Assembly (NCBI GenBank): GCA_032716605.1
Contig: CM064545.1
Coordinates: 8,268,141-8,332,140 of the forward strand
Reading direction: 5' to 3'
Length of the DNA: 64,000 bases
Source of the DNA: Paralithodes platypus
Taxonomy: Eukaryota; Arthropoda; Malacostraca; Decapoda; Lithodidae
Of the stretch, positions 56,257-64,000 are shown piece after piece. Below the pieces are notes generated by a model that was given only the letters and a program-made list of their open reading frames with translations, was not told where the DNA came from and did not search any database. The position numbers and the translations under genes are program-made. The first letter of the stretch is position 1; each line of letters begins with the position of its first letter.

Positions 56257-56459
56257 TTAACCCCTTCACCACCATTACGTCACTTTCATCCTTTTCGGTT
56301 TTCCATTAGACGATTTTCCTTAGTATATAATCTACCTCTAGGACTCAAAGGGGTAAACCCTCTCAATAACATAGGTCCTTCTTAGCTTAAACTGCATACA
56401 ATTGGTTATGTTTAGTCAGAATTAAAGGTAAACAGACGTCATGGTGCTGAAGGGATTAG
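56257..56459. mobile_element. Short TTAA-type inverted-repeat element
   Basis: TTAACCCCTTCACCACCAT at the left and, read as reverse complement, CTAATCCCTTCAGCACCAT at the right form matching ends, with ACGTCA following inside on both. The right flank is TTAG, a one-base change from TTAA. Confidence 0.6.
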
Positions 56460-56561
56460 TTTTAGGAAAACGATTTAAAACTTCATATCTCTGTGAACTG
56501 TTTGGGGTCTAGGTTATTTGAAATATTTTAGCTTAATTAAAGTAATGTTGGGATTAATCTA

Positions 56562-56880
56562 TCGATCTATCTATCTATTGCCGGAAGCCTTTCTCCCCTT
56601 TATAAGGGTGGCTATACACAAAACGCCCCCAAGCGGACCTGTTCCCCGTGAGAAGCACAACCCGTACCAGCAATATTTTTTCAACAGTGGTAGGTGGCTA
56701 GTCCATGTACCAACCTGCTTCACCCTTTGGTAAGCAGCAAGTGTGTGCATAATGTTTACTCCCATAGATGTGTTGCCGATCAAGGTTTGATGAATCCCAC
56801 CCATACGGAGTTTTATAAAGTTGTCTCACCTAGATGAGTTTTCGATCAAGGTTGTTGAGTCACATTCACCCGAATAAAGA
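56562..56880 (-). mobile_element. SINE-like element, second copy, minus strand
   Basis: Read on the minus strand it has two successive heads (ACCTTGATCG...CTCATCTAGG and ACCTTGATCGGCAACACATC), the middle CTGCTTACCAAAGGGTGAAG and the end GGTCCGCTTGGGGGCGTTTT ... TTCCGGCAATAGATAG, followed by (GATA)n. It matches 21376-21751 throughout, with more divergence in the first head. Confidence 0.75.
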
Positions 56881-56908
56881 CAATTGTATTTAAACTACCG
56901 TGGTAGAC

Positions 56909-57352
56909 GGAATAGTATGTATGTTTTCCCCCTTGCACATTGCATTATAAGTACAGTACTATAGGAATAGTATGTATGTATTCCCCCTTGCACATTGCAT
57001 TATAAGTACAGTACTATAGGAATAGTATGTATGTATTCCCCCTTGCACATTGCATTATAAGTACAGTACTATAGGAATAGTATGTATGTATTCCCCCTTG
57101 CACATTGCATTATAAGTACAGTACTATAGGAATAGTATGTATGTATTCCCCCTTGCACATTGCATTATAAGTACAGTACTATAGGAATAGTATGTATGTA
57201 TTCCCCCTTGCACATTGCATTATAAGTACAGTACTATAGGAATAGTATGTATGTATTCCCCCTTGCACATTGCATTATAAGTACAGTACTATAGGAATAG
57301 TATGTATGTTTTCCCCCTTGCACATTGCATTATAAGTACAGTACTATAGGAA
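56909..57352. repeat. Tandem array, eight copies of a 55-bp unit
   Basis: GGAATAGTATGTATGT starts at 56909, 56964, 57019 and then every 55 bases to 57294, with a partial unit from 57349. Copies are almost identical, differing mainly by TTTTCC or TATTCC at one position. Confidence 0.96.
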
Positions 57353-57913
57353 TATGGATTATCATTATTCGGTAATCAATAATTATGTATACATTGTCAA
57401 CTAATGGGCTGATTATCTATGTGTCGAAATGTTTAATGTCTAGGTTATAAAACAATGTTTGTTTTGGATCGAAGTTGTTAAATATTTATATATTATCTTA
57501 ATTATTTCTATGAACAATACACAGATAGTTTAACACTTGAAATGTAACATATTTATTACTAAGTTTGAGATTATCCAATATTTTGCTTTCCTTCCTGTTC
57601 CTCCATTCTGCTCCTTCTTCCCCTCCTCCTCTTTCAGCCACCCAACTCGTTATCATAAACCATCTCATTTTGCGAGCAGAAAAGAGGTCACCAAAATTAT
57701 TCAGGACGGGAGAGCAAACATTATTTCCATACATAATTGCCATGCTAAAACGTTCATGCACAAGTTGTGGTTTTAGATTGGGACCAAGAGCATGCTTTAT
57801 CGCTTCATTATTATTCAGATTCTTTTAGCTCTTACTAAAACAAAAATCTAAATTTACTAAAAGAAAAGCAATTGTTTTGATTGCTTTCGAATAGACGATA
57901 TTTATGTACGACA
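57353..57913. other. No gene seen
   Basis: Overlapping short frames at 57498-57828 on both strands carry no motif; the CT-rich centre near 57600 explains the Pro/Ser content. Confidence 0.4.
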
Positions 57914-58007
57914 TAGGCGCACAGGCATATAGGTATTATTCCAGTATATCTGTACATATATAGGCGCACAGGCATATAAGTATTATTCCAGTATATCTGT
58001 ACATATA
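57914..58007. repeat. Two copies of a 47-bp unit
   Basis: TAGGCGCACAGGCATATA starts at 57914 and 57961; the copies differ at one base. Confidence 0.9.
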
Positions 58008-58415
58008 TTTGTATATTTTAATGCAATATACACATCTTAAAGCATCCAAGGACCATATTCTTATCTACCACTAATCAACTTTTGTCAACACAAATTATAT
58101 AATATTTGAAAATACAGGTTGTAAGAGTACTAAATATGTAACTGTATTTAGTACAAATATGTTCACACAAGCGCACTCCCAAAACATTACTAAAACAACT
58201 GGCAGTCTGAATGTTAGCTTTGTTTACTTTAATTAAAACTGGTAATTGCCTTGTCTGCTTCGTTGAACATGAAAGGTGAAGCAATATTTCAAAATGCAAA
58301 GTAAGATATATCTTTTCTGAATTAAAATTAAAGTAATTACTATAGCATATAATATAATATAAATTGTGGCATATGTGTATATATATAATTACTGTATATA
58401 AATATATACATACAG

Positions 58416-58419
<4 letters not shown>

Positions 58420-58467
<48 letters not shown>

Positions 58468-58474
58468 TACAATT
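58420..58474. repeat. (TA)n microsatellite
   Basis: About 50 bases of TA. Confidence 0.9.
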
Positions 58475-58537
58475 TATATTATATAATTAGGTATATCTCA
58501 AAAATACACGTGAGCTAATGAAATGTTTTACTCTCAG

Positions 58538-58700
58538 CCGGGATTCGAACCACGGATAGTCACGACGAGAGGCCATGCTTTGATTAACTACACTATGGCG
58601 TGATAAGGAATAGTTAATATTTTCCTCCTTAATATAAATAGGAAAAAAAGGTTAACTATTCCTTACCACGCTGTGGTCTAGTTCATCAAAGCATGGATTC
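58538..58700. repeat. Inverted pair of tRNA-like sequences
   Basis: On the minus strand 58538-58612 shows TAGTGTAGTTAATC (A-box-like) and GTGGTTCGAATCCC (B box). The segment CCATGCTTTGATTAACTACA...GGAATAGTTAA returns as reverse complement at about 58650-58697. The second arm lacks the B-box half. The pair could form a hairpin of about 48 bases. A working tRNA is unlikely, since the acceptor ends do not match. Confidence 0.55.
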
Positions 58701-58714
58701 TCTGTGAGTAAAAA

Positions 58715-58758
<44 letters not shown>

Positions 58759-58759
<1 letters not shown>

Positions 58760-58805
58760 AGGACTGGCGTCGGCCATACTCGGGTCCCGGAACTTGGGTC
58801 CATTG
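58759..58805 (+). repeat. Left terminal inverted repeat of the P-like element
   Basis: The outer AAGGACTGG and inner AACTTGGGTCCATTG match the right end exactly; the 23 bases between them do not match. Confidence 0.9.
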
Positions 58806-59114
58806 TCAGGCCCACAAACTGAGGTCTTATTTTAGTTTTACTGGATATGGGACTTTTTGGTTTTACTCTACAACATCTTATTAACTAGAGCATTGACTCA
58901 TGATTGACTCATAAGTCTCTTTCGTGATTGAACATAATAGGAAAATATACAGTTATAATGAGATAGTTTATAAGAACATGTATTATACAAGCAAAGCATC
59001 ATACCATGACTTACATTAATTAAATATTAGAAGAAATTAAAGTAAAACCTTTGCAAAATATTACTTTACACATAATTTTACATATATCAAAAGTCACATA
59101 ACACAATAATTAAC

Positions 59115-60878
59115 TTAAACATTAGAAAGTTTCTCTTGTCGCCTTAAGCAGCCTAGTGTACACTCCCGATCGCTTGTATTAAATACAAAGGCCTTAAACA
59201 ACACATTACACAATGTCTGGCATGCTCCTGAATGGCTAGCTAAAGGAGCATCTACATAAGACAAGCATTGTTTCAAGTAATTGCGACAACACTGTTTCGA
59301 GTCTTGAAGAGACATTTGAAGGGTGATGCCACTATATACAAAGAAGACAGTAGCCAGTGTAGGCATACTCAGCCCACCTCGATTGAGCGCAGTCAAAAAC
59401 TCTGATGACAAGCATTCCCCAGAATCTACTTCCTGTTGTCCATGTTTATGAGCTAAAAATCCCCCAATGTAGACAATTTTATGTTTTAAAGTATCATCTG
59501 AATCTAGAAGTAGTTGAGTGTCTTGTAATGTCAGCTCTTCCAGAAGTTGTAAATCACCATCATCTATTGCTGCTGTACAAAATTCACAGCTTACTTCTTT
59601 GGCTCGGTCAGGAACGATGTCACGTTTCAACAGCTGATGCAACTGCTGTACTTTGGATGCTGCTTGAACATCCCCAATGTCAATGTAAAAATTTCCTCCA
59701 CTACGTTGTCTTGCTTGACCAAAAATCTTTTCTAGGGGATCTTGTGAAAAAACAGCAGGTAGGATGTAAGCAATATCATGGGTTTCAAAAAGATATTGCG
59801 CTGCTTCTATGTTATACCTTGTTGTGATGACAAAGGCATCTGCTGTTGACTGTGTTAGTTTCTTCTCTCTGCCATGCCCACCAGTCCACCGACAGTTGGA
59901 TACAACTGTACACATTTCCTGCAGAGCTTTGAAGTTTGTACAGTTTAATGTCCAAGGTTCACGATATTGGTCTCGTAAATGAACTGCGCTGTACTTGCTT
60001 TTAACATTCATCATTTTAAACCAATTGGTTACCAGTGTTATGTATATCACTGTTCCATCCTGAAATTTAACAGTTCCTTTAAGACCTTCAAATGAAGCAA
60101 TCGTTTTCTCATTGAACACTTGGCAAACTAAGGGCACACTCTGACGTTGCAATGGTTTAGGAAATACTGATGAGCGTGTGAGTTTTGTCAGACGAAGTGG
60201 TGTCTTCTGATCTTCATTGTAAAGAGCTTTAACATCACTCCAACACGCCAAATATTCTGTACCGTCCTTGCTAAAATGTAATTCGTGACATTTCTCTGTG
60301 ATCCAGTTGTTTCTCATATTCTTGAGGATGTGAACATAATCATAGACAAGGAAAACATTTATGCCATCTGGTGCTAGTGTTACTTTTCCAGGACCCCCAA
60401 GCATTTTGTAAACAGCTTGATTCAGTGGACAGTTGTCACAGACGAACGATACTGGATGGCCACCACTAGCTTTAACAACATATACAGCCTCAAGTAATAT
60501 TTCCTTCAGTTGAATAGCATTCAGTTTTGATACAGGATGAATTCGTATGATGTACCGTGGTCCTCCATAGTGACAAACAACTTCAATAGCAAGAGCAGAT
60601 GTTGCTAGATTTTCTGGTCCGTTTGTTGCATAGCCTACTATATGCTCTCCTGTAAATCTAAGGGCCTGCTTAAGCTTGACTTCATCAAACAAAATGTTAA
60701 CTAACCGCTGTTGTGGCTTCAACTGATCAAAAAGGATTGGGAGACACTTGTCAGCATAAGTGCGAGATAACAATTGGCGAATCTGTTTCTCACAAGGAAG
60801 ACTAATTGCTTTGGAGTTTCTAAGCATTCTATATGCTGCGGGTGATATACAAAACAGTTCTGTTGCAAGAATTAACAT
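59115..60878 (-). CDS. P-element/THAP9-like transposase, catalytic part
   Basis: The frame is open for 587 codons from ATG 60878 and further upstream to about 60955, where FQFIQAQLQLL precedes it, so this ATG is probably internal. Family signatures in order: ELFCISPAAYRMLR, NILFDEVKLK (Asp65), FVCDNCPLNQAVYKML (Asp148), VYDYVHILKNMRNNW (the D-x-x-H-x-x-K-N-x-R-N motif at the GTP-binding insertion), and AVFSQDPLEKIFGQARQRSG (Glu383). These correspond to the RNase H-fold acidic residues of P and THAP9 transposases. The role is cut-and-paste transposition of the element in the nucleus. All key residues appear present and there is no internal stop. The C-terminal 200 residues have no motif that I know. 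Confidence 0.92.
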   Translation of the reverse strand: MLILATELFCISPAAYRMLRNSKAISLPCEKQIRQLLSRTYADKCLPILFDQLKPQQRLVNILFDEVKLKQALRFTGEHIVGYATNGPENLATSALAIEVVCHYGGPRYIIRIHPVSKLNAIQLKEILLEAVYVVKASGGHPVSFVCDNCPLNQAVYKMLGGPGKVTLAPDGINVFLVYDYVHILKNMRNNWITEKCHELHFSKDGTEYLACWSDVKALYNEDQKTPLRLTKLTRSSVFPKPLQRQSVPLVCQVFNEKTIASFEGLKGTVKFQDGTVIYITLVTNWFKMMNVKSKYSAVHLRDQYREPWTLNCTNFKALQEMCTVVSNCRWTGGHGREKKLTQSTADAFVITTRYNIEAAQYLFETHDIAYILPAVFSQDPLEKIFGQARQRSGGNFYIDIGDVQAASKVQQLHQLLKRDIVPDRAKEVSCEFCTAAIDDGDLQLLEELTLQDTQLLLDSDDTLKHKIVYIGGFLAHKHGQQEVDSGECLSSEFLTALNRGGLSMPTLATVFFVYSGITLQMSLQDSKQCCRNYLKQCLSYVDAPLASHSGACQTLCNVLFKAFVFNTSDRECTLGCLRRQEKLSNV

Positions 60879-60951
60879 ATGCTTTGTATATCGGCTATTT
60901 TTAGGAGGAATAAGAAGGAGTTGTAACTGTGCTTGAATGAACTGAAAACCT

Positions 60952-61665
60952 TCAATTTAATGAAATTCTGTGATAGTCAAGTTCTGAAATTATTCTTTTT
61001 AAGCGGTCAGTATTAGTCGCTTCATGAGTGTTCATAATTTTCACTAATTCTTCAATTTGAGACCACTTACTTACCAAGCTATTTTTTTGAAGATTCAGTT
61101 TACTTTTTGGTATCTCCAAGCCACTTTTCTCTGCTACTACCAGCTGCAGAAAACCAAAAGGAGACTGTACCTCTTTAAAATGAAGAAACTTATCAACTGC
61201 TCTACCATTACCATCTGTCTTAAACATTGTCAGTTCTCTACCATTTTGCATTATATAAAACTCAGGGAAGTGTTTTCCAATCTCTCCTGCAAATTTGTCA
61301 TAACTATGCATTTTGTCTTGTTCATTTTCAAATTCAGTTTGTTTTTTAAGTCTTGCTTCAATTGTCACTGTTTTAGCTAACCTAGGAGCTGACGTAAGTT
61401 GTTTGAGGCAAGACTTGGGTACACCTTTAAAAACTGTAGGAGGCCCAGCTGGTCGTTTTCCTCCCCGAACTGTGACCCAATCGCAGTCGAAGTGTGATGC
61501 ACAAATCCATAGTTTCGACCAGTCTCTCAAACTTTCTGGGCTATTTGGCATAGCACTAATCCATGCATGTCGTTCTTGTTCTTCATTCGGGAAACACACC
61601 ATAGGACTGTATGGCTCTCCCCTGTAGTTTCCACGACAATTGAATGCAGCACATCTTTTCGGCAT
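60952..61665 (-). CDS. THAP zinc-finger DNA-binding part of the P-like transposase
   Basis: The start is chosen at ATG 61665 (MPKRCAAFNC), because the bases just before it, TTTTTTTGCTTTACAG, form a splice acceptor and the longer frame begins at a TTG. Residues 1-90 are a THAP domain: C-x4-C (CAAFNC), PNEEQERHAWISAM, WICASHF with the C-x2-H pair, and GPPTVF in place of AVPTIF. A coiled, charged linker follows to the stop at 60952. The next ORF follows in another frame. The frames overlap at TTAAATTGAAGG, so either a one-base loss in the A/T run or an intron with acceptor GGTTTTCAG (near 60940) explains the break. Confidence 0.9.
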   Translation of the reverse strand: MPKRCAAFNCRGNYRGEPYSPMVCFPNEEQERHAWISAMPNSPESLRDWSKLWICASHFDCDWVTVRGGKRPAGPPTVFKGVPKSCLKQLTSAPRLAKTVTIEARLKKQTEFENEQDKMHSYDKFAGEIGKHFPEFYIMQNGRELTMFKTDGNGRAVDKFLHFKEVQSPFGFLQLVVAEKSGLEIPKSKLNLQKNSLVSKWSQIEELVKIMNTHEATNTDRLKRIISELDYHRISLN

Positions 61666-61689
61666 TGTTCCTGTAAAGCAAAAAAACAA

Positions 61690-62071
61690 GAATAGTTGTA
61701 AAATGGTTATCAGTACATATCAAAGCAACCCGTTGACATCAGCTCAATTCTAATATTTATCAGCTAAATAAGTTGTTAACACAGATCCTTTTGTGACTGG
61801 TAAGTATTTATAAGAAAATTACTTACAATAAGCTGAGAGATAACGAACAACAGAAAAATGTGTTGCCTCTAACGTGTCTCGTGGGTGACTGGCGTCTGGC
61901 ATCGTCCTGGGCTGTTCGTTTTCTGGCGAGACATTATGTCGCCAATATGGCGGGGATATGGACGATTGCGTGTGAAATTACATGCATTTATATGTAAAGT
62001 TGTGTTTGTGTACATATTTTTGTGTTTAAGAAAGTCGGAGAGACCACTGCTTTCATGATACTGCTTTTAAG
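61690..62071 (-). other. 5' region of the P-like element
   Basis: It lies between the THAP exon acceptor and the right terminal repeat. A 5' leader exon and intron are expected here, but no donor could be fixed. ATG-rich GGCGACATAATG sequence near 61935 is not an obvious coding start. Confidence 0.4.
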
Positions 62072-62117
62072 CAATGGACCCAAGTTTCAAACTCCGAGAG
62101 TGCTCGTTTCCAGTCCT

Positions 62118-62118
<1 letters not shown>
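62072..62118 (-). repeat. Right terminal inverted repeat of the P-like element
   Basis: The mirror of 58759-58805 with the same 23-base spacing between the two conserved blocks. Confidence 0.9.

Positions 62119-62120
<2 letters not shown>

Positions 62121-62175
<55 letters not shown>
62121..62175. repeat. (TA)n microsatellite at the right end of the P-like element
   Basis: TA units continue the tract that also flanks the left end at 58738-58758 (there preceded by (CA)n). Confidence 0.95.
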
Positions 62176-62180
<5 letters not shown>

Positions 62181-62559
62181 GGTTGAAATGCAACGCATTA
62201 TGCAACTATTTATTTTTCTTGATACATTTTTAATATTTGTTATAGTTGTTATAGTAATTGGAAGGTGTTTGAAGACGATTTCATATTATATAGCTTAAAA
62301 CACTCGGCCTGCACAGTGTTAGGTAAAGATAGTTAAATGTGAATATGTTAAAAGTTAATATATATATAATTTATGTATTTATTATATAAGTTATTAATAG
62401 GTTTTTTGTAATCAAGGTTTGCATATTATGAAGGCAGGGTTGTGATGGGGTGGAGAGTACTGGGGAAGGAGTGGGTAGATACGGGAGGTTATTTTTGTAT
62501 TGTATTTGATTCTGTTTTTTGTTTTTTTCATTCGCAATGGGATCTTTTTCGGCTTCGTT
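62176..62559. other. AT-rich, no gene seen
   Basis: No motif or repeat of note. Confidence 0.4.
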
Positions 62560-63170
62560 GTCACTGAAGCGTGGGGTTTCAAACGGTGGGGATATCAGTG
62601 AACAGTACGTGTAATTTCGGGGTGGGGATTTTCTGAAGGGTGGGTTGTCACAGAAGAGGGGATTTTCATAGTTGGGGGTTGGAGGGGGGGTCTATCACAG
62701 AAGAGGGAGGGGTGGTACTACAGACGGGGGTGGCGTGATGCTGGTGGTGCCAACAAAGGGGGGTGGGGGAGCATAGAGGAGCGGGGTGTTACATAAGGAT
62801 GGTTTGTACCTTGGGGGTTGGTTACTGAATGGTGGAACATCACTGGGTGGTGGGGTAGTTACTAAATAGCAGTGCATCACTGAAGGATTGGAGGCTACTG
62901 CAGGGTGGTACATCACTGAAGAGTGGAATGTCATTGAAGGATGGGCTTAATACAGAGTGGGATGTCTCGAAGGATAGAATGTCACTGATACACCCTTCAG
63001 TAATATTCCATTGCAGGGGTGTTAATGAAAGGTGGGATCTTTCAAAAGTGTGGGATATCACATAAGGGTGGGTTGTGTGTCGTTGAAGAGAGGAGTGTCT
63101 CTGAAGGGGAAGTGTTATTGGAGTTTTGGGTGTCGCTAATAAGTGTTGCACCGCTAAATGAGCAGGTTAT
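62560..63170. repeat. Degenerate G-rich minisatellite
   Basis: Phrases of the type GTCACTGAAG(A/G)GTGG(G/A)AT recur about every 20-30 bases with many variants (TCACAGAAGAGGG, TCACTGAAGGATTGG, TCATTGAAGGATGG). The regularity is too worn for a fixed period. Open frames on both strands here are artefacts of the repeat. Confidence 0.6.
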
Positions 63171-63199
63171 CCTGAAAGAGATGGGAAATCCTACATGGA

Positions 63200-64000
63200 G
63201 AAATATTCCATTCCGTACGAAGTCGTAGGACCATAAATGGGTCAGAGTACACATATAAAAGTATAGAGTGGAATATTTCCTCCAAATAGGAGAACATGGT
63301 TAAATAGATTTTTGTCATGCATTGGTGACTTGGTTTAATGGGTAGGCTCTCGTCCTGACCAACCGTGGTTCACTCCTGAGTGAGGGTAGAAACATTGATT
63401 TATGTAAATCACATGTATTTCTGAGACAATCTTCAAATTAACTCAAGGACTGCGAGGATCCTCTCGGAATGTTTTACTGGGCGAATTCGACATTCCTTCC
63501 GGAATCTGATACTTATAAACAACAACAAAAGACGCACCAGTGCCGGGGAAATGGATGCAATGTGTGATTAGGTGGCATTTATGCTTACCACCACCTCCTC
63601 TCTTTCCTTTACATGTGTTTCAACCTCCACCTTCCCTCTTCACACCCGCTCTTTCTCCCTCAACTTCCCACCTCCTCCTTTATTCTACTTTTTCCCTCCC
63701 CCACTTCCTATACTTCTTCCCTCCTGCCTCAAATACGTTCAGTCACCCTCCTCAACACCTCCCCTACTATACCTGCCCTCTCCCTCATACAGTGCAAAAG
63801 AGCTGCGACATCGATTCATGTGGCGATAGTCTATGTCGCTCTGGCGCCTATGCACTAATTGATACACTCCTGTCACAATAATCCTTTTTTTCACTGGATA
63901 TTTACTCTTTACACCTATTTTCTTTGTTCTTCAATGTTTACATGTTCATTATACAAATAAAATAGGCGCATATGGGGCAGTAATATTGCTTTTTTTGTAT
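63200..64000. other. No gene seen
   Basis: It includes a CT-rich stretch at 63590-63790 that opens several overlapping Pro/Ser/Leu frames on the plus strand, none with a motif. Confidence 0.4.

Larger units (their letters stand above)
58757..62120 (-). mobile_element. P-element-like DNA transposon with terminal inverted repeats
   Basis: Two minus-strand ORFs encode a THAP DNA-binding domain and a P/THAP9-type transposase. Both ends carry a bipartite inverted repeat with identical spacing: AAGGACTGG at 58759-58767 and AACTTGGGTCCATTG at 58791-58805, mirrored at 62110-62118 and 62072-62086. The 3.36-kb length suits a P element. It sits in a (TA)n microsatellite, so the expected 8-bp target duplication (ATATATAT against ATGTATAT) cannot be told from background. 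No rearrangement is apparent. A single frame break near 60958 separates the ORFs. Confidence 0.93.

Noticed and set aside
61130..61190. A 27-base intron between GTACAGTCTCC and TTTTCTGCAG inside the THAP ORF
   Set aside because: It is too short for a metazoan intron, and the frame reads through it without a stop.
59115..61665. Reading the THAP-transposase as a domesticated host gene (THAP9-like)
   Set aside because: Paired terminal inverted repeats with equal spacing enclose the ORFs, which shows a mobile element and not a host gene.
63540..63881. Three overlapping plus-strand frames near the right end
   Set aside because: They result from a CT-rich stretch, and all three frames have the same Pro/Ser/Leu bias.

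Overview
This window is a stretch of eukaryotic, almost certainly arthropod, repeat DNA. No host gene can be recognised in it. Every convincing coding segment belongs to a transposable element: DIRS-like, Ty3/gypsy, several LINEs, piggyBac-like and P-element/THAP. The rest is satellites, microsatellites, short TTAA-flanked elements and AT-rich sequence. The very long (TA)n, (CA)n and (CT)n tracts, together with LINE families resembling 'transposon BS', fit a decapod crustacean best. That is inference from style, not proof.

Layout. 1-14.05 kb: one decayed DIRS-like retrotransposon (gag-like, RT, RNase H, tyrosine recombinase). Its RT is split by a complete gypsy element on the minus strand (2815-10755; TG...CA LTRs, GCAC target duplication), and its recombinase is split by a 5'-truncated LINE (12858-13831). 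14-24 kb: an inverted-repeat pair, a LINE C-terminus (15.8-16.2 kb), a 52-bp tandem array, a TTAA-type short element, a SINE whose 3' end matches the LINE C-terminus, and another LINE copy. 24.34-27.82 kb: a TTAA-flanked piggyBac-like element carrying only a first-exon remnant. 28.9-32.4 kb: an I/Nimb-type LINE with ORF1, endonuclease and RNase H but no RT. 33-38 kb: dispersed repeats and microsatellites. 38.1-40.1 kb: a decayed LINE. 40.76-46.2 kb: a mariner-type MITE, then one long minus-strand LINE carrying four later insertions. 47.8-48.5 kb: another copy of that LINE family, followed by a 29-bp array of about 23 units. 50.1-54.3 kb: a 22-nt minisatellite split by a LINE fragment with an intact RT. 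55.5-58.7 kb: LINE and SINE fragments, a 55-bp array and a tRNA-like inverted pair. 58.76-62.12 kb: a P-element-like DNA transposon with paired terminal inverted repeats and a nearly intact THAP-transposase. 62.1-64 kb: simple repeats.

How the parts relate. The insertions are layered and can be ordered by nesting. The most informative items are: (i) the gypsy copy, whose RNase H lies after the integrase and whose RT is missing, although LTRs, primer site and polypurine tract remain; (ii) the P-element-like transposon; (iii) the LINE/SINE pair sharing a 3' end; and (iv) the minus-strand LINE, where two separate TTAA elements can be removed to give back the exact LINE reading frame. Positions were read by eye, so element edges without clear duplications are uncertain by some tens of bases.
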